A DNA stretch of 64,000 nucleotides from Bacteroidota bacterium (lineage in GTDB: Bacteria; Bacteroidota; Rhodothermia; Rhodothermales; Rubricoccaceae). The translations under genes and the position numbers were made by a program. The stretch is from positions 298,576 to 362,575 of the forward strand of contig JBCBNX010000001.1 in assembly GCA_039821555.1 (NCBI GenBank), read 5' to 3'. This document shows positions 24,586-33,082 of the stretch, in pieces (the stretch's first letter is position 1; each line of letters opens with the position of its first letter). The notes beneath the pieces are model-generated. The model ran no database searches. It was not told the origin of the DNA and was given only the letters and a program-made list of their open reading frames with translations.

Positions 24586-25107
24586 ATGTCTGGCCTGACC
24601 GACCACCTGCTTCGGACGCTCGCTGCGGTACCACCAGGAAGTCGCATCCTCGACCTGGAATGTGGGGACGGCGCCGTATCGCAGGCACTCGCCGCGCTCG
24701 GATTCGACGTACACGCCACGATGAGCGACACGGAAACGGCCGTGCGAGCTCAGCAAGCCGTCGCGAGAACCCACCCAGCGCTCGGCAACCGTGTAATCAC
24801 GGCTAGCCCCCGCGCTCTTGGCTACCCCGACAGCTTCTTCGACTGGGTGGTTGCGCTCGGCAGCTACGATGGCATCAAAGCGAATCGGCTGAGCGATGCG
24901 CTTGCTGAGACGCGGCGCGTGCTCAAGCCAGGCGGCTGGGTCATCATCGCCGTGCGCGACGGCGCGGACATCTCGCCAGCGTGGCTCTCCTATCGCATGC
25001 AGGACGCAGACTTCGCAGTCGCTGAGCCGCCAAAGCGGGACCTGGACGACGAAGGACCTGTCGTCCGAGGCATCTTCCGCAAAGTCGAGCGCGACGTGAT
25101 CGGCTGA
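24586..25107 (+). CDS. Small SAM-dependent methyltransferase in the haem operon
   Basis: A 173-residue class I methyltransferase fold. SRILDLECGDGAVSQALAALGFDVHATMSD is motif I, FFDWVVALGSYDGIK motif II, and ETRRVLKPGGWVIIAVRDG motif III. It begins 14 bases after the hemH stop with gggcgagg as a good ribosome binding site. The substrate is not known. It lacks the length of tetrapyrrole methyltransferases such as CobA and belongs to another fold class. Its place between hemH and hemL suggests, but does not show, a link to haem metabolism. Confidence 0.8.
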   Translation: MSGLTDHLLRTLAAVPPGSRILDLECGDGAVSQALAALGFDVHATMSDTETAVRAQQAVARTHPALGNRVITASPRALGYPDSFFDWVVALGSYDGIKANRLSDALAETRRVLKPGGWVIIAVRDGADISPAWLSYRMQDADFAVAEPPKRDLDDEGPVVRGIFRKVERDVIG

Positions 25108-25227
25108 TCCGGGACTGGCAGACGAAGAATTGAGAAGGCGAGGGCGGAGGGCCGTATTGCCGAAACGCCGTCCGGGTTCGGGCGTGAGCCAGGGGCTTCA
25201 TTCACTTCAGCAGGACCACCACCCCCT

Positions 25228-26634
25228 TTGACCGTGATCACCACCCAAGGCCCTACGAACTCGGTTGTTCGCCCGCTCCCCGCTAGCGCCCAGCACTACG
25301 CCCAGGCACAGACGGTCATCCCTGGCGGCGTGAACTCGCCCGTGCGCGCGTTCAAGAGCGTCGGCGGTACGCCGGTGTTCTTCGAGCGTGCCAGCGGTGC
25401 CACGATCTGGGACGCTGACGGCAACACCTACGTCGACTATGTCGGCTCATGGGGACCGATGCTCTACGGACACGCCTTTCCGCCTGTGATCCGCGCCGTG
25501 CAGGATGCAGCGACGCGTTCGACCAGCTTCGGCGCACCGACGGCCATCGAGGTACGGCTTGCCGAACTCGTCGTGGAACTCGTCCCCAGCATCGAGAAGG
25601 TGCGCTTCGTCAACTCCGGGACAGAGGCTACGATGAGCGCTGTGCGCCTAGCCCGTGGCTTCACCGAGCGGCCGAAGTTTATCAAGTTCGCGGGCCACTA
25701 CCACGGCCACGGCGACTTCTTCCTCATCGAAGCCGGGTCCGGCGCGATGACCTTTGGGCAACCCAACTCGCCCGGTGTGACACCCGGCAATGCCCAAGAC
25801 ACGCTGCTTGCCCGGTACAACGACCTAAGCTCCGTCCAGGCGCTCATCGACGCCAACCCAGGCGAAATCGCTGCGGTCATCGTAGAGCCCATCTCCGGAA
25901 ATATGGGGTGCGTGCCGCCCGAGCCCGGCTTCCTGCAGGGGCTCCGAGCGCTCTGCGACCGGCACGATATCGTCCTGATCTTTGACGAGGTCATGACCGG
26001 CTTCCGCGTCGCCCCTGGCGGCGCGCAGTGGCTATACGACGTACGGCCCGACCTCACAACGCTTGGCAAAATCATCGGCGGCGGCCTGCCGGTGGGCGCC
26101 TATGGCGGTCGAAAGGACCTGATGGACTATGTCTCGCCAGCCGGCCCTGTCTACCAAGCGGGGACGCTGTCGGGCAACCCACTGGCCATGCATGCCGGCT
26201 ACGCGATGCTACGCCAGATCCTCGACGACCTCGACGTCTATCACCGGATCGCGCAGACCAGTGCGGCCATCCACGATGGACTCACAAACATCTTGCGCGA
26301 GCTCGGACGCAATCTCTACACGACACGCGTCGGCTCGATGAACGGCCTCTTCTTTACGGACGAGAAGGTCATCGACTACGACGGCGCGAAGCGCTGCGAC
26401 ACGGCTGCGTTTGCCCGCTACTTCCATGCGATGCTCGCGCAGGGCATCTATCTCGCCCCAAGCCAGTTTGAGGCGTACTTCGTCTCGGACGCGCACACCG
26501 AAGCGGATGTCGACGCCACGATCCAGGCGATGCGCCGTGCCCTACCTGTCGCGTTTGACGAGTCGATCGCGGTGCCTACGTCCGTTGAGCATGCCCCGGT
26601 GGACGCGCAGGACGCCCCCAACCTCAGCGACTGA
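25228..26634 (+). CDS. hemL: Glutamate-1-semialdehyde 2,1-aminomutase
   Basis: A 468-residue PLP enzyme converting glutamate-1-semialdehyde to 5-aminolevulinate. IPGGVNSPVRAFKSVGGTPVFFERA is the classic HemL N-terminal signature. VNSGTEATMSAVRLARG binds PLP phosphate, LIFDEVMTGFRVAPGGAQ holds the cofactor Asp, and TTLGKIIGGGLPVGAYGG the PLP Lys near residue 280. The start is TTG 25228 or GTG 25234; neither has an obvious ATG alternative. A tail of about 20 residues is extra. It is the last haem gene of the operon, with tatD beginning 6 bases behind it. Confidence 0.96.
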   Translation: MTVITTQGPTNSVVRPLPASAQHYAQAQTVIPGGVNSPVRAFKSVGGTPVFFERASGATIWDADGNTYVDYVGSWGPMLYGHAFPPVIRAVQDAATRSTSFGAPTAIEVRLAELVVELVPSIEKVRFVNSGTEATMSAVRLARGFTERPKFIKFAGHYHGHGDFFLIEAGSGAMTFGQPNSPGVTPGNAQDTLLARYNDLSSVQALIDANPGEIAAVIVEPISGNMGCVPPEPGFLQGLRALCDRHDIVLIFDEVMTGFRVAPGGAQWLYDVRPDLTTLGKIIGGGLPVGAYGGRKDLMDYVSPAGPVYQAGTLSGNPLAMHAGYAMLRQILDDLDVYHRIAQTSAAIHDGLTNILRELGRNLYTTRVGSMNGLFFTDEKVIDYDGAKRCDTAAFARYFHAMLAQGIYLAPSQFEAYFVSDAHTEADVDATIQAMRRALPVAFDESIAVPTSVEHAPVDAQDAPNLSD

Positions 26635-26640
26635 CGGCGC

Positions 26641-27450
26641 ATGCTGATCGACACCCACGTCCACCTCTACCATCGGAAGTACGAAATCGATCGGACCGCC
26701 GTCGTCGAGCGTGCCGCCGAGGTGGGCGTAGCGCGGCTGCTCCTGCCCGCCATCGACGTGCCTTCGATTCACGACGCGCTCGCGCTCTGTGACGCGTACC
26801 CAGGCGCAGTCTTCGCGATGACGGGAGTCCACCCGAGCGAGGTCAAGGAGGCTGCGGACGAGGACTTTGAGGCGGCTGCGGCGCTTGCAGACGACCCGCG
26901 CGTTGTCGCGATTGGAGAGAGCGGCCTCGATTACTACTGGGACCGCTCGTTCAACGACAAGCAGCACGATTTTCTGCGCCGTCACGCGTGTCTCGCCATT
27001 GAGGCTGACTTGCCTCTGGTGCTCCACAACCGCGACCAACGTGGGAGCGATGCGTGCTCCCGTGACCTCGTTGAGATCCTTCGCGACGTACGGCGGAGCC
27101 ACCCCGAAGGCGAACGGCTACGTGGCGTCTTCCACTGCTTCGGCGGTCCGCTGTGGTTGACCCAGGCCGTGCTCGACCTTGGTTTTCACATGGGCATCGG
27201 GGGCACGCTCACCTTCAAGAACGGTAGCGTGGCCGAGGCCATCGCGGACGTGCCGCTGGACCGAATCGTGCTGGAAACGGACGGTCCATACCTCGCGCCG
27301 ACGCCGCATCGTGGAATGCGCAACGAGCCAGCGTACGTCCGTCTTGTCGCCGAGCATCTTGCGAACGCACGTGGCCTCACGATGGAGGACATAGCGCGGC
27401 AGACGACGCACAACGCCGAGCAGCTATTCGGTTTACCTGTAACGACCTAA
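26641..27450 (+). CDS. tatD: TatD family hydrolase
   Basis: A 269-residue TIM-barrel metal-dependent hydrolase, probably a DNase/phosphodiesterase of the cytoplasm. MLIDTHVHLY gives His6 and His8, GESGLDYYWDRS the bridging Glu, LVLHNRD and FHCFGG further His ligands, and VLETDGPYLAP the catalytic Asp. It starts 6 bases after hemL and is probably read with the haem operon. Its stop lies in the first copy of an 11-base direct repeat whose second copy contains the stop of the convergent RNase Z-like gene. Confidence 0.94.
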   Translation: MLIDTHVHLYHRKYEIDRTAVVERAAEVGVARLLLPAIDVPSIHDALALCDAYPGAVFAMTGVHPSEVKEAADEDFEAAAALADDPRVVAIGESGLDYYWDRSFNDKQHDFLRRHACLAIEADLPLVLHNRDQRGSDACSRDLVEILRDVRRSHPEGERLRGVFHCFGGPLWLTQAVLDLGFHMGIGGTLTFKNGSVAEAIADVPLDRIVLETDGPYLAPTPHRGMRNEPAYVRLVAEHLANARGLTMEDIARQTTHNAEQLFGLPVTT

Positions 27451-27464
27451 AGCAACGACCTAAA
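27441..27464. repeat. Tiny direct repeat at two convergent stop codons
   Basis: The 11-mer aacgacctaaa occurs at 27441-27451 and again at 27454-27464, separated by gc. The first copy contains the tatD stop (TAA 27448-27450) and the second contains the reverse-strand stop of the RNase Z-like gene. Confidence 0.7.
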
Positions 27465-28209
27465 ACTCGTAGCGCGCGCCATCGACGCCAAGTTCGAGGT
27501 CGGGAACGAGCGCCCGGCTGGCCTCCAGTGTCGCTTCCTCGACCTGGGGCGGCAGATGGACGAGGACGAGGCGTTCGGCGTCGGCCTTCTTCGCGCAGGC
27601 GGCCGCGTCCTCCGCGGACGAGTGGACCCCGGGGACGGTGCCGTTAGCCTCGTGGACGAGCAGGTTGGTACCCGCCGCTAGAGCGCAAATGTGGTCTGAC
27701 GGTGCCGTGTCGCACGAGTAGGTCATGGAGGTGCCTGTCCGGCGTGCCTCGAAGCGAAGGGCGGTTGTCGGAAGGGGGTGCACCGTTGGCGTTGCCGTGA
27801 CTTGGAAGCGGCCCGTAGTCAGCACTGGGGTGTGGGGCTCCATTGTGATCGGATACCAGACACATTCCGGTAGGCCGTCCCAGCTTGCCGTATCAAACAC
27901 CGAAAAGAGGCGCCGCGCTGCATCGAGGGCATCGGCCGGTCCGTAGATCGGAATGGGAGCACGTCGGCCCATGAGCCAGACTTTCTCCAGGAAGAGCGGA
28001 AAGCCAGCGATGTGATCCGGGTGGGCGTGCGTGAGATAGAGTGCGCGAAGGTCGTCGGCAAAGAGTCCAGCCTGGAGCATCCGCTGGACGACATCGCCGC
28101 CACAGTCGACGACGTGCACCTCTGGCCCGTCCTCTACGGCTAGCATGGTGACCGTGCGATCCGGCGACGAGACCGCTGCGCCGGTGCCGAGGAGGTGCAA
28201 CGTGGGCAT
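27460..28209 (-). CDS. RNase Z-like metallo-beta-lactamase-fold hydrolase
   Basis: A 249-residue protein. MPTLHLLGTGAAVSSPDRTVTM is the ElaC/RNase Z-type start, LTHAHPDHIAGFPLFLEKVW carries the HxHxDH zinc motif, YSCDTAPSD the bridging Asp, and LVHEANG and LVHLPPQ the later ligand region. It could be tRNase Z or one of the related phosphodiesterases; the long exosite arm of classical tRNase Z is not obvious. It is shorter than canonical RNase Z (about 300 residues). The start at 28209 is preferred over upstream codons because it matches the family start. Confidence 0.82.
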   Translation of the reverse strand: MPTLHLLGTGAAVSSPDRTVTMLAVEDGPEVHVVDCGGDVVQRMLQAGLFADDLRALYLTHAHPDHIAGFPLFLEKVWLMGRRAPIPIYGPADALDAARRLFSVFDTASWDGLPECVWYPITMEPHTPVLTTGRFQVTATPTVHPLPTTALRFEARRTGTSMTYSCDTAPSDHICALAAGTNLLVHEANGTVPGVHSSAEDAAACAKKADAERLVLVHLPPQVEEATLEASRALVPDLELGVDGARYEF

Positions 28210-28415
28210 GGAATGGAAAAGCAAAGGGGGGAGAACGCGGGCCGAGAAGATAGCAGGGCGCAGGCTCTGAGGCGCAGGTGCGGGCACCCAACGTACACGA
28301 AGATGCATGCGGCTTCGTTTTTTCTTCGCGAGACGAGCAACTTCAGCTCGAACGCCGTGTCTCCCCGTCGCGCCTTGCATGGCACCCATGCGCCTCGTCA
28401 CCTGCCCCTGCCGCC

Positions 28416-29060
28416 GTGTCAGCTTCCTCGGATCCCCCCGAATACACCGCCCACTCTGGTCACCGCGCCACCGCCGTCATCGACGATCGCGCGCTCATCG
28501 AGGCCTTCCAGAAGGGCGATGAGTTCGCCTTTGTGAGCCTGTACAACCGCTACAAGGCTCCCGTCTACGGCTTCTGCGCCAAACTGCTCCTCGACCGAGA
28601 GGCCGCCGAGGACGTGATGCAGGAGACGTTTCTCCGGGTCTACGAGAACCGCGATCGCCTCCTCAACGCTGGAGCGTTCCGGTCCTGGCTCTTCACGATC
28701 GCGCGCAACCAATGCCTCAACCATTTACGTACACGCGGCCGGACTCGGCCTTTCCCAGAACATGCGCCCGAGCCTCCAGCGCCCAGCCGCGAGACGCCCT
28801 TTCGCCACCTACTCAAGGCCGAACAGGTCGACCTCGTGAACCGCTTCCTGGGCGAACTCTCGCCGGAGTACCGCGAGGTGATCGTGCTGCGCGAGTACCA
28901 GAATCTGTCGTACGACGAGATCGCAGCCGTGACTCGTAACACGGTGTCATCGGTCAAGAGCCGCCTCTTCAAGGCTCGACGCAAGCTCGGGCAGTTTCTC
29001 CAGCCGTGGATCGAGCCCGAGCCCGCACCGGTGCCCTCCACGTCGACTCCTTCTTCCTGA
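28416..29060 (+). CDS. Sigma-70 family (ECF-type) RNA polymerase sigma factor
   Basis: About 214 residues. Region 2 is FVSLYNRYKAPVYGFCAKLLLDREAAEDVMQETFLRVYEN with FRSWLFTIARNQCLNHLR; region 4 is LSPEYREVIVLREYQNLSYDEIAAVTRNTVSSVKSRLFKARRKL. These two regions without regions 1 and 3 define an ECF sigma factor. I place the start at GTG 28416 (VSASSDPPEY); the frame is open back to 28278 but the upstream part is Pro/Ser-rich and unlike the family. A zinc-finger anti-sigma gene follows after 13 bases, so the pair should respond to an envelope or stress signal. Confidence 0.9.
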   Translation: MSASSDPPEYTAHSGHRATAVIDDRALIEAFQKGDEFAFVSLYNRYKAPVYGFCAKLLLDREAAEDVMQETFLRVYENRDRLLNAGAFRSWLFTIARNQCLNHLRTRGRTRPFPEHAPEPPAPSRETPFRHLLKAEQVDLVNRFLGELSPEYREVIVLREYQNLSYDEIAAVTRNTVSSVKSRLFKARRKLGQFLQPWIEPEPAPVPSTSTPSS

Positions 29061-29073
29061 ACGCCGCCTCCGC

Positions 29074-29592
29074 ATGACGACCCCGCACTTGCCTGCTGGC
29101 CGAGACCATCAGAGCCACGCCCAGTACGAGGTGCTCCTCGACCTCTATGTGGACGGCGAACTCCCCTTCGCCGACCAGCCAGCGCTCTTCGCGCATCTCG
29201 CTGACTGTACGGCCTGCCGCGCCCAATTCAACGCCCTGATGGCGTTTCGGATTGCTGCTCGCCAGGAACACCTGCCCGTGACGCCGTCTATGGACGCCGC
29301 GTTTTTCGCGCGCCTCGACCAGGCGAAGCGGCCGCGGCCGCACCCTGCCGCCACCCGGGCAGAGGACCGCCAGCCCTTTCGGGGCCTGAAGCGCCGCGTC
29401 TCAATCCGTACCGCGCTCGTGTTCTCGCTCGTGCTCTTCGCCGTTGGGCTGCTCACGGCACAGCCGGCCGAGCCCGAGCCAAGCGCCGTGCCTGTCCGCA
29501 TCGTCGATGACGCCGACCCGGCCGAGGCACTCTACGTGATCTATCCCGGCATCACCGTCGAAGAGGAGCGGGAAGAAGCCGGAGCGGAGTAG
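29074..29592 (+). CDS. Anti-sigma factor with zf-HC2 domain and one membrane helix
   Basis: A 172-residue protein. The N-terminal cytoplasmic part has the zinc-binding anti-sigma motif FAHLADCTACRAQFN (HxxxCxxC) preceded by LDLYVDGELPFADQ. One transmembrane segment, ALVFSLVLFAVGLLTAQ, lies near residues 115-131, leaving a 40-residue acidic tail outside. It should hold the preceding ECF sigma factor at the membrane. The outer part is too short to be a large sensor domain. Confidence 0.88.
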   Translation: MTTPHLPAGRDHQSHAQYEVLLDLYVDGELPFADQPALFAHLADCTACRAQFNALMAFRIAARQEHLPVTPSMDAAFFARLDQAKRPRPHPAATRAEDRQPFRGLKRRVSIRTALVFSLVLFAVGLLTAQPAEPEPSAVPVRIVDDADPAEALYVIYPGITVEEEREEAGAE

Positions 29593-29722
29593 ACGAACGC
29601 GTGAGACTCCAGTATGCCCGTTGAGGCGCCGCTGACACGGATTTTATCGCCATGTTCGGACCGATGTGCAAGAGGGACACGTAGCTTCACGCTGCTTTCC
29701 CTAGCTTCATTCTTGCACTCGC

Positions 29723-31174
29723 ATGTCCGTCCGCGTTCGTTTCGCACCCAGCCCCACTGGAAAACTCCACATCGGGGGGCTCCGCACGGCCCTCTACAAC
29801 TGGCTCTTCGCTCGTCAGCAAGGCGGTACGTTCGTGCTGCGGATCGAGGACACCGATCGCTCGCGCTACGACGCCGATTCGGAAGAGGATATCATCGACA
29901 GCCTTCAATGGGCCGGGTTGCAGTACGATGAGGGGCCCCGTGTCGACGGTCCGCACGGTCCCTACTACCAGTCGCAGCGCTCAGCGCTCTACCGGACCCA
30001 CGTCGACCAGCTGCTCGATGCGGGGCATGCGTATGTCGCGTTCGATCCCCCCGAGGCGCTCGATGCGCTCCGTGCTGACAACCAGAGCTACAACGCTGCG
30101 ACGCGGGGCCGCATGGACAACGCCCTCACGCTCGGCGCGGACGAAGTGGCGCGTCGCATCGAGAGCGGGGAGCCCTACGTCGTGCGCCTCAAGGTGCAGC
30201 CCGGAGGGCGGGTACAGTTCACCGACCTCATCCGTGGCGTCGTCGCCTTTGACACGAGCGAGATCGACGATCAGGTGCTCCTCAAGTCGGACGGCATGCC
30301 GACCTACCACCTCGCGAACGTCGTGGACGATCACCACATGCAGATCACGCATGTGATCCGCGGCGAGGAATGGCTGCCGAGCGTCCCGAAGCACCTGTTG
30401 CTCTACCGGGCTTTTGGCTGGACGCCCCCGCAGATGGCCCACCTTCCACTTATTCTCGCGCCTTCCGGCGGCAAGCTCTCGAAGCGCAACGCCGAAACGC
30501 TCGGCATCCCAGTGTCCGTTGAGCAGTACCGCGCCGCGGGCTACGACGCCGACGCACTCGTCAACTTCCTGGCGCTGCTCGGCTGGAACCCGGGCACCGA
30601 GCAGGAACGCTTCACCCGCGGCGGGCTCGCCGAGGCTTTCGACTTCGATGGCGTGAGCAAGTCTGGCGCGAAGTTCGACCTCGACAAGCTCCGCTGGTTC
30701 AACGGCCAGGCCGTCCGGGACATGGCCGTTGAGGACCTGGCGGATGAAGCATGTCCTGCTCTGGCCCGAGCAGGTATTGACTACGACGACGCGACGCTGG
30801 ACGAGGCCGCGCGGCTTATGCAGGACCGCGTGACGTTTCCTCACGAGATCGCCGAGGCGCGCTACTTCTTCGAAGACCCTACTGACTACGACGAGAAGGG
30901 GGTCAAAAAGCGCTGGAAAGCTGATGCCGCCGACTTGGTCACGGCCTACGCCGACCGTCTAGAGACGCTCGACACGTTCGACGCAGAGACCGCCGAGCGT
31001 GAGCTGCGCTCGATTACCGAGGCCCGCGAGATCGGTGCCGGGCGGCTTATCCACCCGACACGCCTCGCGATCAGCGGCGTGACATTCGGGCCGGGTCTGT
31101 TCGACTTGATGGTCGCCATCGGGCGCGAGGGCTGCGTACGCCGCATGAAGCGCGCCGTTGAGGTCCTTGGCTAA
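29723..31174 (+). CDS. gltX: Glutamyl-tRNA synthetase
   Basis: A 483-residue class I aminoacyl-tRNA synthetase charging tRNA-Glu, which feeds both translation and HemA. The HIGH-type motif is SPTGKLHIGGLRTALYNWLF at the N-terminus; the KMSKS-type motif is GKLSKRNAETLG. VRFAPSPTG and RIEDTDRSR are invariant GluRS blocks. The cysteines of the zinc site in the acceptor-binding domain are absent (AFDPPEALDAL instead), as in many GluRS. A C-terminal anticodon-binding helical domain is present. An imperfect 15-bp hairpin (31225-31257) separates it from the convergent peroxidase gene. Confidence 0.97.
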   Translation: MSVRVRFAPSPTGKLHIGGLRTALYNWLFARQQGGTFVLRIEDTDRSRYDADSEEDIIDSLQWAGLQYDEGPRVDGPHGPYYQSQRSALYRTHVDQLLDAGHAYVAFDPPEALDALRADNQSYNAATRGRMDNALTLGADEVARRIESGEPYVVRLKVQPGGRVQFTDLIRGVVAFDTSEIDDQVLLKSDGMPTYHLANVVDDHHMQITHVIRGEEWLPSVPKHLLLYRAFGWTPPQMAHLPLILAPSGGKLSKRNAETLGIPVSVEQYRAAGYDADALVNFLALLGWNPGTEQERFTRGGLAEAFDFDGVSKSGAKFDLDKLRWFNGQAVRDMAVEDLADEACPALARAGIDYDDATLDEAARLMQDRVTFPHEIAEARYFFEDPTDYDEKGVKKRWKADAADLVTAYADRLETLDTFDAETAERELRSITEAREIGAGRLIHPTRLAISGVTFGPGLFDLMVAIGREGCVRRMKRAVEVLG

Positions 31175-31224
31175 AGCAAGCTTGGGTTCGTTCAATCGTG
31201 GCCCCTCGTTCAGTCTATGCACAG

Positions 31225-31257
31225 CATGGCCCGCCTCGATGCTCGAAGCGGGCCGTG
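31225..31257. terminator. Bidirectional terminator between gltX and the peroxidase gene
   Basis: A 15-bp stem with one wobble and one mismatch (31225-31239 with 31243-31257) and a tgc loop lies in the 110-base gap between convergent genes. There is no long T-run on either side. Confidence 0.6.
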
Positions 31258-31284
31258 ACTCGCGAGAGCATCCGTAGGACTGTG

Positions 31285-32784
31285 TTAGCCGGAGCTATTC
31301 AAACAAGCCTGAACATAGCGCGCTACGTCTGCTAGACGGAAGTCACCGTCACCAGCCACCTCGGGGAGCGGGCGGAAAGTGCGACCAGGGCCTGTCAAAA
31401 TCGAGTCGTGGCAGGCAAGGAGCGCCCCGCCGAAGACTTCCAGAAGGATCGCGGAGCCGACAGGGCCGAGGCGGTCGCCGCCGCCCAGCACACCCGCCTC
31501 GCGGAGCACGTAGAAGAAGAGCGGTGTAGCCGACTCCAGATCGCTGCGCATCGTGGCATCGAGGTTGTTCCATCCTGGAATCTTGCCGAACTCCACGTCG
31601 GCGGCCGGGTCGATCCGCTGCGTGTCATCTTGGTTGTAGGCAAACGCAAGCTGTTGCGCGACGGTCTGGCCGCTCGGTAGTCCAAAGACGTGCCCACGGC
31701 GGAGATTGCGGAACGCGAGCGATTGCTCATGGGCAGGCGCGCTCCCAACCACCTCGATAGGTAGGCGAATCAACTCCCTCGCGAGTAGGTGATCGAAAGC
31801 CATGCAGCGTGCGAAGGGGATGGCTGAGTCCACATCAAGCAAATAGCTCCAATCCACAGTCAACTCGGGGGGCACCGGCGCGAACCCCGTCGTTCCAAAA
31901 CGCTCGTCGAAGAGCTGGATGCGTTGATTTTCCCTGTTGACCGGATAGGTATCGCGGACCAGCGTATGCCCAAACCGAAAGGCGGCCACGCTGAATTCGG
32001 CCGGCATGGGGAGGTGCCGATCACCCGAGGGGGTGTAGAAGAAGGGGTAGGCATCTCCACGGCGGATGCGGTCGCGGACGTACGCGAAGATTGCGGGGTC
32101 GCAGATGCGTTCGAGAAAGTCGAAGACGACGAGATGCTGGAAGTGGTAGCGCGCTTGCCGCTGCGCTTCTTCGAAGGCCTCCTGAGCAGACCGACTCGTA
32201 GCGCGATACTTGGTAAGGAGGCAATTGTGAAAGCGAAGGAAGAGCAGATGCAGCTGAGCGATGAAGATGTTCTCGTCGTTGCGGGGGTCGCCGATGAGCG
32301 CTCGGCCCGTGAACGAGCCATCTTGCTCTTGCTTCAGGACACGCGGCAGGTCATTCTTGTTGACGAGGTTGCCCGTTCGAAGGCGACCAAAAATGGCGTC
32401 CTTGCCGTCGTCATAAAGGAACGGGCTCACCTCCGGACCGAATCCGTAGACGGAGTCGAGGTCGAGCGTCGGGGAGCGGAAGTTGGGGATGGTCTCGATC
32501 CTTGAGCGGGAGAGCGGGGAGTCGCTGAGCGCTGTGCCTCCGGCATCGAGCGTGATGTCGTGGTCGATGAACTGGGCAAAGAAGATGTAGGCAGCGGGAA
32601 GCGTGATCTCGTTGCTTGGGTGAGCGCCGCCGTCCATGATGCCTCCTTTGGCACCGAGCGCGGCTGCTGCGGCCTCAGAAACCGCGAGCGCCGTGTAATC
32701 AGGGCTGAGGCGCGTAAACGAGCCAATGCTCTGGTGGGGACAGCCTCGCACGGCCATCATGCCATGCATCTGTGGGTAGGGCAT
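31285..32784 (-). CDS. Animal-type haem peroxidase family protein
   Basis: About 499 residues from ATG 32784 (MPYPQMHGMMAV). Haem peroxidase superfamily (peroxidase-cyclooxygenase type): the distal His is in FAQFIDHDITLD, the GDPRNDENIFIAQLHLLFLRFHN block is typical, and the proximal His is in FRFGHTLVRDTYP. It is a haem-dependent oxidase or peroxidase; bacterial members are poorly characterised. There is no clear signal peptide or sorting domain, so it may be cytoplasmic or exported another way. The frame continues to a start at 32853, which is less likely. It is transcribed convergently with gltX. Confidence 0.88.
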   Translation of the reverse strand: MPYPQMHGMMAVRGCPHQSIGSFTRLSPDYTALAVSEAAAAALGAKGGIMDGGAHPSNEITLPAAYIFFAQFIDHDITLDAGGTALSDSPLSRSRIETIPNFRSPTLDLDSVYGFGPEVSPFLYDDGKDAIFGRLRTGNLVNKNDLPRVLKQEQDGSFTGRALIGDPRNDENIFIAQLHLLFLRFHNCLLTKYRATSRSAQEAFEEAQRQARYHFQHLVVFDFLERICDPAIFAYVRDRIRRGDAYPFFYTPSGDRHLPMPAEFSVAAFRFGHTLVRDTYPVNRENQRIQLFDERFGTTGFAPVPPELTVDWSYLLDVDSAIPFARCMAFDHLLARELIRLPIEVVGSAPAHEQSLAFRNLRRGHVFGLPSGQTVAQQLAFAYNQDDTQRIDPAADVEFGKIPGWNNLDATMRSDLESATPLFFYVLREAGVLGGGDRLGPVGSAILLEVFGGALLACHDSILTGPGRTFRPLPEVAGDGDFRLADVARYVQACLNSSG

Positions 32785-33004
32785 AGGTCGAGAGTGGTCA
32801 GGTTGAAGAGAGCCGACAGCCTGCGTTCCTACGCGTTTCTCCTGCACGCACATAGACCCTCGGGAGGTATGCTACTGGCGTTTTGTACACAGGTAAAAAG
32901 TGGCGATAGCACGAAAGAACAGCGTGTTGGAAATAGAGGAATTGCTTGGCAAGAAAAGGTCATGTAAATGGGTGATTTCTAGGGTGCCGCACTGTACAAA
33001 CGCA

Positions 33005-33037
33005 AGCAGCCCACTTCGATCTTCGAAGTGAGCTGCT
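33005..33037 (-). terminator. Terminator after the first G8-domain gene
   Basis: A 14-bp stem with one mismatch (33005-33010 and 33012-33019 pairing with 33023-33030 and 33032-33037), tct loop. On the minus strand it follows the stop of the G8/PA14 gene by about 45 bases and is followed by tgcgtttgt. Confidence 0.6.
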
Positions 33038-33082
33038 GCGGTGACGCTCCCAGCGGGGGGCTAAGGGCGGGGGTCGAACAGG

